A stretch of 64,000 nucleotides of DNA from Lamprobacter modestohalophilus (GTDB lineage: Bacteria; Pseudomonadota; Gammaproteobacteria; Chromatiales; Chromatiaceae): assembly GCF_016583905.1 (NCBI RefSeq), contig NZ_NRRY01000020.1, forward strand, positions 1 through 64,000. The letters run 5' to 3'. Positions 16,551-25,138 of the stretch are shown in pieces. Each line of letters starts with the position of its first letter. The first letter of the stretch is position 1. The notes under the pieces are model-generated. The model had not been told where the DNA came from and did not search any database. It was given only the letters and a program-made list of their open reading frames with translations. Position numbers and translations under genes: made by a program.

Positions 16551-17315
16551 ATGAAGACAATGGCCACTGAGCAGCAGCCCACGCGTGTCGAGGAGCAGCA
16601 GCCTACGCGCGTCCTGGTCATCGACGACCATCCGCTGTTTCGCAAAGGCGTCGCCGATCTGCTCGCGCTGGAGCCGAGCCTCTGTTTGGTGGGTGAGGCA
16701 GCGGATGGTCAGGAGGGGGTTCGGCTCGCCGCCGACTTGCAGCCGGACCTGATCCTGCTCGACCTGAACATGAAGGGCTGGGATGGCATCGAAACCTTGC
16801 GCCAGCTGCGCGCGGCGCCGGTGGCAGATCAGGCCCGGTCTCAGGACGCCCGCGTGCTTATGCTTACCGTCTCGGATAACGAGACCGATGTGGTTGCTGC
16901 CTTACGTGCCGGGGCCGATGGCTATCTGCTCAAAGACATGGAGCCCGAGGAGATCCTCGAGCAATTGCGCGAGGCGATGCGCGGGCGTCTGGTGATTAGC
17001 CCGCAGCTGACCGATCTGCTCGCCCGCGCGCTACGCACCCACCACGGGCCGATGGACCTCGATGAGGCCGGTCTCACACAGCGCGAGCGCGAGGTGCTTG
17101 AGCTTCTGGCAAAGGGCTTCAGCAACAAGCTGATCGCCCGGGAGCTTGACCTCGCGATCGGCACCGTGAAGGTGCATGTCAAGCATCTGCTGAAGAAGCT
17201 CGGCCTACACAGCCGCGTCGAGGCTGCGGTCTGGTGTTTGAATGCGCGTGATGGCGTCAGACCTGCGCGTGAACGGCCAGCACCGCGGTGGCCACCGCCT
17301 TCTGGATCTCGGTGA
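16551..17315 (+). CDS. narL: Nitrate/nitrite response regulator NarL
   Basis: This 254-residue response regulator is the partner of the narX kinase just upstream. The receiver domain (about 20-145) has VLVIDDHPLF and the phosphorylated Asp71 in LILLDLNMKGWDG. The LuxR-type DNA-binding domain (about 175-238) has LTQREREVLELLAKGFSNKLIARELD. The N-terminus carries a 24-bp in-frame duplication encoding EQQPTRV twice. The last 15 or so residues (ERPAPRWPPPSGSR) look unlike NarL and overlap a gene remnant on the other strand, so the 3' end was probably altered by recombination. Confidence 0.9.
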   Translation: MKTMATEQQPTRVEEQQPTRVLVIDDHPLFRKGVADLLALEPSLCLVGEAADGQEGVRLAADLQPDLILLDLNMKGWDGIETLRQLRAAPVADQARSQDARVLMLTVSDNETDVVAALRAGADGYLLKDMEPEEILEQLREAMRGRLVISPQLTDLLARALRTHHGPMDLDEAGLTQREREVLELLAKGFSNKLIARELDLAIGTVKVHVKHLLKKLGLHSRVEAAVWCLNARDGVRPARERPAPRWPPPSGSR

Positions 17316-17385
17316 TGTTATCGGCGCCATGCAAGGTCTTTGAGACCGGCTCACTAGCACCCGAAACCCACACCTTTGGATAATG
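17257..17385 (-). pseudogene. Gene remnant antisense to the narL end
   Basis: Between an in-frame stop (17386-17388) and a stop at 17257 the minus strand reads 42 codons including KVWVSGASEPVSKTLHG and ADNITEIQKAVATAVLAVH. The composition looks like a real helix-ending protein C-terminus, and there is no start codon or upstream coding sequence. I cannot name the family. It overlaps the tail of narL. Confidence 0.4.
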
Positions 17386-17487
17386 TCAAGAAGGCGCCGG
17401 TCGACGCGGCCACTTAGCTGTCATTTGTGCCAGGTATCCTCGTGTCCTTAGAGACAACGCCCAGACTGGACCTTAGCTTGGAGACTG

Positions 17488-18936
17488 ATGCCGATGCCGG
17501 ACTTGCCGCGACCCGATGAAGACATGCTCCAGCGGCATCTGCGCGAGGTGCGGCAGTTGCTGGCAAAACAGCAGCTGGTTGAGGAGGTCACGCGGCGCCA
17601 GCGCATGCCGCATCAGCGACTGGTTGAGAACATCACCCATCGGCAAAACCTGGCGCGGCTTCAGCGCAAACTCGACCGTCTCCATCCGGCTGATATTGCT
17701 TACATCCTCGAGACGCTGCCGCTGGATGAGCGGCTTTACGTCTGGGATCTGGTCAAGGCGGACAAGGATGGTGACATCTTGCTCGAGGTCTCGGACGCGG
17801 TGCGCCCAAGCCTGCTCGAGACCATGGACCGCGACGAGCTCAAGACCGCGGCTGAGGCCCTGGATGCCGATGAGCTGGCCGACCTGATCCCTGATCTCCC
17901 GACGGATGTCGCCCAGGAGGTCTTGACCGCACTCGATCAGCGCGAGCAGGCGCAGGTGCGCGAGGCGATGTCCTATGCCGAGGGCACGGTCGGTGCCTTG
18001 ATGGACTTCGATTTGGTCAAGGTCCGCGAGGATGTGACGCTGGAGGTGGTGGCGCGTTATCTGCGTCGTTTCGATGCCTTGCCCGATCATACTGACAAGC
18101 TGTTCGTGGTCGATCGTGATGAGCGCTTGCGCGGCATCCTCACGCTCGAGGCGCTGCTCATCAACGAGCCAGAGACCCCCGTCAGTGACGTGATGCAGGC
18201 CAGTGAGCTGATCCTGTTTCGCGCTGAGGATGAGGCGCGCCAAGCCGCCCATGCCTTCGAGCGGTACGATCTCGTCTCGGTGCCGGTGGTCGACAAACAG
18301 CGGCGTCTGGTGGCCAGGCTAACCGTCTCCGATGTGGTCGACTACATCCAAGAGGAGAACGAGGCCGAGATCCTCAGTCAGGCCGGTCTTGAGGAAGAGG
18401 AGGACATCTTCGCGCCGATCTTGCGTTCGGTGAAGAATCGTTGGGCCTGGCTCGCGATCAATCTGGTCACCGCGGTGATCGCCTCGCGCGTGATCAATCT
18501 GTTCGAGGACTCGATTGCGCAGTTGGTCGCACTGGCGGCCTTGATGCCGATCGTCGCCGGTATCGGCGGTAACGCTGGCAATCAGACTATCACCATGATC
18601 GTGCGCGCGATCGCGATGGGACAGGTGCAGCCCTCGGCTTGGCGGCGGCTGATGGTTAAAGAGCTGGGCGTCGCGCTGATCAATGGTCTGGTCTGGGGCG
18701 GCGTGATCGGCGTCTTTGCCGGTGTTGTCTACCAGAATCTGCCACTGGGGGTCGTCATGGTTGCGGCGATGGCATTGAATCTGCTCCTTGCAGCAACAGC
18801 AGGCGTGCTGATCCCACTGCTGCGCCAACGGTTGGGCCGAGATCCCGCGCTCGGCAGCTCGGTGATGATCACGGCCCTGACCGACTCCGGTGGGTTCTTT
18901 ATCTTCCTCGGCCTGGCAACACTGTTTCTGTTGTAG
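17488..18936 (+). CDS. mgtE: Magnesium transporter MgtE
   Basis: MgtE is a magnesium-gated channel for Mg2+ uptake. The 482-residue protein has the expected order: MgtE N domain (about 30-160, with LHPADIAYILETLPLDER), two CBS domains (about 165-285) with a plug helix, and five membrane helices (about 315-482) including PIVAGIGGNAGNQT, the pore signature, and SVMITALTDSGGFFIFLGLA. A GGAG precedes the start. An intrinsic hairpin follows the stop directly, so it is probably transcribed alone. Confidence 0.95.
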   Translation: MPMPDLPRPDEDMLQRHLREVRQLLAKQQLVEEVTRRQRMPHQRLVENITHRQNLARLQRKLDRLHPADIAYILETLPLDERLYVWDLVKADKDGDILLEVSDAVRPSLLETMDRDELKTAAEALDADELADLIPDLPTDVAQEVLTALDQREQAQVREAMSYAEGTVGALMDFDLVKVREDVTLEVVARYLRRFDALPDHTDKLFVVDRDERLRGILTLEALLINEPETPVSDVMQASELILFRAEDEARQAAHAFERYDLVSVPVVDKQRRLVARLTVSDVVDYIQEENEAEILSQAGLEEEEDIFAPILRSVKNRWAWLAINLVTAVIASRVINLFEDSIAQLVALAALMPIVAGIGGNAGNQTITMIVRAIAMGQVQPSAWRRLMVKELGVALINGLVWGGVIGVFAGVVYQNLPLGVVMVAAMALNLLLAATAGVLIPLLRQRLGRDPALGSSVMITALTDSGGFFIFLGLATLFLL

Positions 18937-18956
18937 AACCAGGTGCGCCTGGTTTT
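18937..18956 (+). terminator. Intrinsic terminator after mgtE
   Basis: AACCAGG and CCTGGTT pair around a 4-base loop immediately after the mgtE stop, followed by a short T run. Confidence 0.6.
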
Positions 18957-19017
18957 AGGCAGAGGCTTGGGTCTAGAAAACGGCCTCGATTTGAGAGGCG
19001 CCAAGCAACGCCTGGGA

Positions 19018-21855
19018 TCAGGCTCTGCGCTGACTCAGCTGGTGGGCTAGCTCGCTGGTTGGGTCTTGGGATCGCTGAGGGGTCGCTTGCTCGATGAGCG
19101 CATAGAGTTTATCGAAAGGCATAGGACGCGCGAGCAAGTACCCTTGCAGGAGATCACAGCCTTCGCTGGCAAGGAAGGCGCGCTGTTCATTGGTTTCGAC
19201 GCCCTCGGCAATGACGGTGAGCGACAGGGTCTTGGCCATCGCAATCGCTGCGCGCAGTATCGCCAGGTCCCTGGCATCGCTGACGACATCGGCAACCAAC
19301 GAGCCATCCAGCTTCAAGGCGTCGAGCGGAAGCCGTTTGAGATAACTCAGCGATGAGTATCCGGTGCCAAAATCGTCCAGTTCGATGCCAATGCCCTGTT
19401 TGCGCAACTGCTCGAGGATCTCGATGGCATGATCCATGTCGTGAAAGAGGCTGCTTTCGGTGAGCTCGAGTTTGAGACGCTGGGCCGGCACCGCATGAGA
19501 TGTCAGTGCCTGCTCGACCTTGTCTAGGAAGTCCGAGTCAGCAAACTGACGCGGGCTGATGTTGACCGAGAGCGAGAATTGATCGTGCAGGCCAGATCGT
19601 TGGATCTGGTTCAGATGCCGGCAGGCGGTGTTCAACACCCAGTGACCGATCGCAAGGATCAGGCCGGTTTCCTCAGCGAGGGGGATAAAGTCACCCGGGG
19701 GGACCATCCCCCGGGAGGGGCTGTGCCAGCGCAGCAGGGCCTCGGCGCCGTGCAGCGACCCATCCGGCCGGAATTGGGGCTGGTAATACAGCATCAGCTG
19801 GCCTTGCTGGATCGCATCCGCGAGCTCTTGGATGAGCGAGGTTCGCGAGTGCACCTCCGCTTCGCGCTGTTCACTGAATAGGCAGACGCGGTTGCGTCCG
19901 CTCTCCTTGGCCTCGAACATGCCAATATCGGCGCGTCGCAGGAGCTCATCGGCGCCGAGCGACAGATCATTGAACAGGCTGACGCCGATACTAACGCTGG
20001 TCTGATACGGGCATCCCCGATCCATCAACCGATACGGCTGATGGAGGGCCTGTTGAATCGCTGTGGCGAGCTGCATCGCCTTCAGTTGCGAACTGGCCCG
20101 GTCCGGGTCCAAGGCTTCCAAAATCACCACGAATTCGTCGCCACCAAGCCGGGCGACGGTATCGGCGGCGCGGACCTCATTGCTGACGCGACGACCAACC
20201 TCAACCAAGAGCGCATCGCCGACATCATGGCCTTGGGTATCGTTCAAGGTCTTGAAGTTGTCGAGATCCATCATGAGCAGCGCGCCATGCCGCTGACTGC
20301 GTTGCGAGGTGGCCAGTGCATGCTCGAGGCGATCGCGAAGCAGCCGTCGGTTGGCGAGCCCGGTCAACGGATCATAGAGCGCGAGCTTCCTGATCTGATC
20401 CTCCGAGCGTTTGCGGTCGGTAATCTCCCACAGATAGCCGTGCCAAAGGGTACCGCCATCATGCAGGCGCTCGGGGGTCGCATTGCCCTCGAGCCAGATC
20501 TCGCCGCGCTCGGGATGCTGGACCCTGTATTGATCGTTCCAGACGCGCAATGCACGGGCCGAGGCATAGATGCCGTTGGTATGGTGCTCGACATCCTCGC
20601 GGTGGATGCGGGTAAACGCGGCTGCACCGTCTTCATGCACCTGCTCCGGCCAGAGACCATAAAGGTCGATGATGCCTTGACTGACGTAGGGGAAGCGTGT
20701 GGAGCCATCCGGGCGCAATTCATACTGAAAGATGAAGCCAGGGATGTGCTCTGAGAGCTTTTTCAGCCGAGTCGAGAGCTCGAGCCGCTCGCTGATATCT
20801 TGCAGCGTGGCGGACAGACTGATCAGCGCTCCATCGGGATCGTGTTGGGCAACCATGAACTGATGGATCACACGCTCCCGCCCATCTGGCCGTTGGATGC
20901 GGTATTCGAGCTCTAGCCGGCCCGCATTCGTCTGTGCGCTTGCCTGCTCTAAGTGGGCTTTCCAATGCTCGCGATCTTCGGGCCGCACCCGGTGCTCGAG
21001 CGTCTCGAGACTTAGCTCAAAGCTGTCGGCGGTGATGCCGAGGATCTCGTGGGTCTGCTCGGAGCAGCTCAATTCCTGTGTCTGCGCATTCCACTGCCAA
21101 TCCCCAACCGCTGCCAGCTCCTGTGCCGAGACCAGACGGCCGCGCGTTTCCTCGAGCTGCGCGACGGCCCCTTCGAGCGAGCCAATCGATTCAGTAACCC
21201 GTTTTTCTAGCGGCCGAAAGATTAAGATGAGCTCGAGCAAGAGTGTCAGCAGCGCCGCCAGCCAGATACCCAGCTCGAACCGCTCGATGCGCAGGATCGA
21301 CTGCCGTCCGATCCGTTGGTATTCGTCAACCACCGCATCCAACATCGGCTCAAGGGCATAGGGACCATACACATTGAGGAAGATGTAGGCGGCGTTGTTC
21401 GGGGTTAAGGCCTCCATCTCGGTCGCGTAGACCCGGCGGGCGCGTTCGAGGAAGCTGTCCAGGGCCTTGTCGACGCCAACCATCGGGTCCTCGTAGATCG
21501 TGGTCAGAGTCGGGCTGGTGATCCTGGGAATCCCCGCTTCCGGGGAGCCTTCGCGCAACAAGCGATGGTTGTCTTCGATGCGGTTGATCGTCCGCCCGAC
21601 CTGCGCCCGCGCCTGGTCGAAGTCTGTTTGATTCTCAGTCGTCGCCATCTGGCTGGCGAAGTAGGCGAGACGGTTGACGAGGCCTCTTTGTTGGCCGGCG
21701 AGATTGACGATCTGGGCGAAGTTTCGTTGCTGAGACACCACGTGCTGCATGGTCACGAACGAGGTCGTGACCAGGAGCGCAATCGCACTAAGCCCGATCA
21801 GGTATCGCACCCGCAGGCTGCGCGCTGTTGTCATCTTGATCACGGAGTCAATCAT
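19018..21855 (-). CDS. Membrane PAS-GGDEF-EAL cyclic-di-GMP protein
   Basis: The 945-residue protein has membrane helices near 20-40 and 197-217 flanking a periplasmic domain with a PilJ/NarX-like segment (NLAGQQRGLVNRLAYFASQM). Two PAS domains follow (about 235-490), then GGDEF (about 500-660) with intact RLGGDEF and an RAAD inhibitory site five residues before it. The EAL domain (about 675-920) keeps EALLRW, NISPRQF, DDFGTGYSS and IAEGVE. Both synthesis and breakdown of c-di-GMP therefore look possible. The periplasmic resemblance to nitrate sensors is suggestive, but the ligand is unknown. Confidence 0.88.
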   Translation of the reverse strand: MIDSVIKMTTARSLRVRYLIGLSAIALLVTTSFVTMQHVVSQQRNFAQIVNLAGQQRGLVNRLAYFASQMATTENQTDFDQARAQVGRTINRIEDNHRLLREGSPEAGIPRITSPTLTTIYEDPMVGVDKALDSFLERARRVYATEMEALTPNNAAYIFLNVYGPYALEPMLDAVVDEYQRIGRQSILRIERFELGIWLAALLTLLLELILIFRPLEKRVTESIGSLEGAVAQLEETRGRLVSAQELAAVGDWQWNAQTQELSCSEQTHEILGITADSFELSLETLEHRVRPEDREHWKAHLEQASAQTNAGRLELEYRIQRPDGRERVIHQFMVAQHDPDGALISLSATLQDISERLELSTRLKKLSEHIPGFIFQYELRPDGSTRFPYVSQGIIDLYGLWPEQVHEDGAAAFTRIHREDVEHHTNGIYASARALRVWNDQYRVQHPERGEIWLEGNATPERLHDGGTLWHGYLWEITDRKRSEDQIRKLALYDPLTGLANRRLLRDRLEHALATSQRSQRHGALLMMDLDNFKTLNDTQGHDVGDALLVEVGRRVSNEVRAADTVARLGGDEFVVILEALDPDRASSQLKAMQLATAIQQALHQPYRLMDRGCPYQTSVSIGVSLFNDLSLGADELLRRADIGMFEAKESGRNRVCLFSEQREAEVHSRTSLIQELADAIQQGQLMLYYQPQFRPDGSLHGAEALLRWHSPSRGMVPPGDFIPLAEETGLILAIGHWVLNTACRHLNQIQRSGLHDQFSLSVNISPRQFADSDFLDKVEQALTSHAVPAQRLKLELTESSLFHDMDHAIEILEQLRKQGIGIELDDFGTGYSSLSYLKRLPLDALKLDGSLVADVVSDARDLAILRAAIAMAKTLSLTVIAEGVETNEQRAFLASEGCDLLQGYLLARPMPFDKLYALIEQATPQRSQDPTSELAHQLSQRRA

Positions 21856-22036
21856 CCTCTATCAGCTTGGCTGCGACCATGGTCCCAATGGTCTCTGCCC
21901 ACGGGATGCCGCAGAGGCTGAAGTTCGGAAAGCGGCTGGTGACGATGAGCACGACCTCGCCGTCGGGATCGAGCTCCCGGACGCGGAGTGTGGCAGTAAC
22001 GCCCGCATCGTTGCCACACGATGATAACGAAGCCTG
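21848..22036 (-). pseudogene. ORF fragment upstream of the GGDEF-EAL gene
   Basis: A 62-codon open frame without an ATG near its beginning runs between a stop at 22037-22039 and a stop overlapping the next gene's start by eight bases. It reads TLRVRELDPDGEVVLIVTSR then FPNFSLCGIPWAETIG, which looks like coding sequence. The tight overlap suggests it was once the upstream gene of the operon. I do not recognise the family. A GTG-initiated short protein of about 34 residues cannot be excluded. Confidence 0.35.
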
Positions 22037-22415
22037 TCATGGTTCTCCCTGAGCTGATGTGCGGTACCAGGTTTCAGTGCTGGAGTCTGCCAAGCTCGAG
22101 CAAGGTTAGTTCCATGGGATTCTCGGGCCACTTGTCGCGTCGGTACCGTTGATCGGCAAAATAGACGATTCAACGTATCGATCAAGTGAACAATCTATGA
22201 CAGGCGCGATGGAGGGCACCAACGCCCTTGTCGTCGAGGCGCAGCGTCTGAGGTTACCGCCAGAGATGCGCCCCTGACCGACAGCGTCAGTCCCGCGTCG
22301 CCGTCACCCACAGAAACCGCTCGCCGCCAGTCGTGAATGCGAGCGAACAGCGCCGTTCAACCGATGAGGTCGTGGCTGCGGCATCAGGTTCAGCGCGGCC
22401 AATGGCCGATGATAC
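22037..22415. other. Spacer without recognised genes
   Basis: About 380 bases between the ORF fragment and a secreted protein gene. I see no convincing coding frame, RNA gene or strong terminator here. Confidence 0.4.
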
Positions 22416-22976
22416 TCAACGACGGACGACGTCTGCGACCTCAGCGATCGCTGCCTGTGCGCCAGCAAGTTCGAACGCTGTCTCAGCAAGACCACCATCG
22501 GCATCGAGATAAGCCAGGCTGAGACTGCTCTCACAGGCTTGAAGTGCAGCGATGGGGCCGGTTGGCGCGTCCAGCCCATCCCTGTGCTCGAGCACAAAGG
22601 AGACGTAATACGCGCCGGCATGATAGAGCGATGAGGGCCGCTCCCCGCTGCGTTCCGCGAGCAGCTGAGTCAACGTCTCGCGCGAATGGCGCTGCCCTTC
22701 ATCGCCGCACCACCAAGACAGGCTCGCTGTCGAGTCCAGCGCGGGGGCCTTCGCCGACGGCAGAAAGGTCACCCAGACCCGCGACTCGTTACTTGCTGCA
22801 TGGATCTTCAACTGATCGCCCTGCGCGTTCTGCACCGCTGCGATCCTCACGCGGATGTCGTTGAGATCGTCGTAGAAGTCGCTCAGCGTCCAGGGCTCCT
22901 GTGCCCAGGCGGCAGCGCAGAGCGCCATACCGAAAACGATCAATGCCAAGCGCCAGGTTGCTCGCATAGGCTGCAT
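22416..22976 (-). CDS. Secreted protein of unknown function
   Basis: The 186-residue product begins with a Sec signal peptide (WRLALIVFGMALCAAAWAQ) and a mature part starting EPWTLSDFYDDLNDIRVRIA. It contains two cysteines (SWWCGDE and QACESSL) that could form a disulfide. The ATG at 22976 is preferred because GAGG lies seven bases before it; an ATG two codons upstream is adjacent to the same site. No family is recognised. The gene stands alone between unlike neighbours. Confidence 0.65.
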   Translation of the reverse strand: MQPMRATWRLALIVFGMALCAAAWAQEPWTLSDFYDDLNDIRVRIAAVQNAQGDQLKIHAASNESRVWVTFLPSAKAPALDSTASLSWWCGDEGQRHSRETLTQLLAERSGERPSSLYHAGAYYVSFVLEHRDGLDAPTGPIAALQACESSLSLAYLDADGGLAETAFELAGAQAAIAEVADVVRR

Positions 22977-23245
22977 GGTCATGCCTCATTGTGCTGGGAG
23001 CGGTGAGTGTCATCCAGCCCTGCAACACGCGACTGGCGCAGTGCATCGAGACCGAAGACCGAATCCGACAGTCTGTGGCACTCGGCGCCAAGGCTCCAGG
23101 AGAGTGGTCAATCGCTGCATGAACAGAATCGCACCTATCAACGCAGAGCACCTTTGCAGAGCACCTTTGCGGACCAGGTTTGCACCGGCGGCATGAGACT
23201 ACCGATGAGACTGACCCTGCGCACAGCCAACAACAGGACATCCCG

Positions 23246-23965
23246 ATGACCGCCAACCTTCGCCTGACCATCCTCTTCGACAACCGGCCGAGCCCCGTCG
23301 GACTGACCGCGCTCTGGGGCTTCGCCGCACTGATCGAGACCGGCGATCGAACCCTCTTGTTTGACACCGGCAGCAACGGGCGCGTATTGCTGAAGAATAT
23401 GACCGCCCTTGGCTTCTCTATGGCCTCAGTCGATCAGCTGTTCCTTTCCCATCCGCACTGGGATCACATGGGTGGGCTGGACTCCGTGCTCGAGGCCAAT
23501 CCGGCGCTCAGTGTGGTCCTGCACGAGGGCTTCTCCAAACACCTGATCCAAGATCTGCAGGGCCTTTGCCGCGAGGTCATTGTCGTCGGTGCCGAGCCGC
23601 AGACTCTTGCACCCGGGATCGTCTCCACCGGTCTGCTCGATAGTCAGCCGCCGGAACAAGCCCTGATCCTCAACCTGGGTGGCGTCATCATGGCGATCAG
23701 TGGCTGCGCCCATCCGGGCATGGAGCAGATCGTTGAGCGCGGCCGAGCACTGCTCGGCCAGCCGATCACGTGGGCGATCGGTGGCTTTCATCTGATGTAC
23801 GCCAACGATGCTGAGATCGCCCGTTCCGTGCGGGCCTTGCAGGCGCTCGGGGTGACCGATGTACTGCCGACCCATTGCACCGGTGATGCGGCAATCGTTG
23901 CGTTTGAGCAGGCCTATGGTGAGCACTGCGTTAGCGGTGGAGTTGGGCGCCAACTAGAGCTGTGA
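23246..23965 (+). CDS. MBL-fold metallo-hydrolase (COG1237-like)
   Basis: This 239-residue protein has the metallo-beta-lactamase fold. It shows LLFDTGSNG near residue 40, the metal motif SHPHWDHMGG near 70, GCAHPG near 153 and a late His in LPTHCTGD. The pattern and the TILFDN start resemble the COG1237 group related to dihydropterin methyl-aminobenzene phosphate synthase; the substrate here is not known. The start at 23246 follows AGGA and matches the family start; the frame opens further upstream without a good ribosome site. Confidence 0.85.
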   Translation: MTANLRLTILFDNRPSPVGLTALWGFAALIETGDRTLLFDTGSNGRVLLKNMTALGFSMASVDQLFLSHPHWDHMGGLDSVLEANPALSVVLHEGFSKHLIQDLQGLCREVIVVGAEPQTLAPGIVSTGLLDSQPPEQALILNLGGVIMAISGCAHPGMEQIVERGRALLGQPITWAIGGFHLMYANDAEIARSVRALQALGVTDVLPTHCTGDAAIVAFEQAYGEHCVSGGVGRQLEL

Positions 23966-24325
23966 TTGGCGCTGATGTGTGCTGCCGTTGCTTGCAAACT
24001 GCTTGCAAACTGGTGCAAGGCAACCACGTGCACAGCAAATCCCCCAGTATCCTGGCCGCGTCCAGAGCGGACGAGACCGGATCTAGCCGCGACGCTCGTC
24101 CAAAGGTTGTCTTAACGTGAATCTCACGCGATTCATTTTCCGGGGTGACGCCGCGCCATGAGCGTTAGGATGGCTCGCCACAATGCATACAACAACGGCA
24201 CACAACAACGCTGGCGTTGAATTGGCCCAACACATGCTTGTACGACTCTGGCTAGAGTAAGAAGCCTGCAAGCTCATGCGCTTGCTGCGTTTGGCCGAGC
24301 GTCTGTTCGCGGAGAAACTCATCTT
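23966..24325. other. Spacer with short repeats
   Basis: About 360 bases without a convincing gene. It holds a tandem 11-base repeat GCTTGCAAACT (23990-24011) and one copy of the dispersed palindromic repeat (24112-24147). Confidence 0.5.
24112..24147 (-). repeat. Dispersed palindromic repeat, intergenic copy
   Basis: This stretch is the inverted counterpart of 15391-15426, 31 of 36 bases matching. It carries the same TGAATC and GATTCA arms and could form a hairpin in RNA. Confidence 0.65.
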
Positions 24326-25054
24326 ATGACCACGAGGTCCCGTTCCAACACCATGGGCAAGGTCGAGTCGGGAGTTCTCGATCCGAATCACGAACGCCTG
24401 ACCGAGCTAGAGCGCCGTTCTCTGCTGGCGGAGCAAGCGCGTGAGCAGGCGCATAGCCTGCGCTCGCCACTGAGCGTGATCGAATTGGTCTTAGAGACGC
24501 TGCAGCTCGAGCTCGGGGAGGAGCAGGGTCGCGCAGAGCGGCTCCAACGGGTGCTCGATGCGGTCTCGACCCTATCGACGAATCTGACCCAGAACGTTCG
24601 CTCAAATCGCTTCGCGGACGGACCCAAGCGACCGCTGGATGCAGCCAGGGTCGCCGCAGGGGTCGTCTTGGCGTTCGGCGGTCGTGTCGATGCTGGTGCG
24701 TCGATGCATCTCGACGATGCGGCGCTACAGTCTGAAGACGCGCCGGTGGTGCTGGCCAACGAACAAGGCTTGCAGGCAGCATTGGTGCATCTGTTACGCC
24801 TGATCGGCATTGGCAATACCTGTAACGGTGGGGGTGCGCAACAACCGGTGCTCAGCGTCCAGCAGGATCAGCATGGCCAGTGGTTGCGGCTGCGGTTGAT
24901 CAGTGAAGGCGAGCCAGACGTTCCGATCCCTACTGAGCGGTCTGATTACCGGCTGATGCTCAAAGCGGTAGAGCGCGTCGTGCGTGAGAGTGGCGGCGCA
25001 TTAGTGCTAGGGCAGGATCGAGCGACCCTTGAGCTGCCATTGGCGCAGACCTGA
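24326..25054 (+). CDS. Degenerate histidine-kinase-like protein
   Basis: The 242-residue soluble protein has a HisKA-like helix with EQAHSLRSPLSVIELVLETL near residues 40-60, matching an H-box (H-x-x-R-x-P-L). An ATPase-like second half follows, but the expected N-box asparagines and the DxGxG ATP-lid motif are missing; the corresponding part reads ALVHLLRLIGIGN. It may be a phosphotransfer or scaffold protein without kinase activity. No sensor domain is present. It lies beside c-di-GMP and hybrid-kinase genes and may serve one of them. Confidence 0.6.
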   Translation: MTTRSRSNTMGKVESGVLDPNHERLTELERRSLLAEQAREQAHSLRSPLSVIELVLETLQLELGEEQGRAERLQRVLDAVSTLSTNLTQNVRSNRFADGPKRPLDAARVAAGVVLAFGGRVDAGASMHLDDAALQSEDAPVVLANEQGLQAALVHLLRLIGIGNTCNGGGAQQPVLSVQQDQHGQWLRLRLISEGEPDVPIPTERSDYRLMLKAVERVVRESGGALVLGQDRATLELPLAQT

Positions 25055-25138
25055 GCCTTTCTGCGGCTGAAGGATCGGCTGCGCAGCTATCAGGATTTAC
25101 AGGCTCAGACTGTAAGCAAGTCAGGGCAAATGGCTCAA

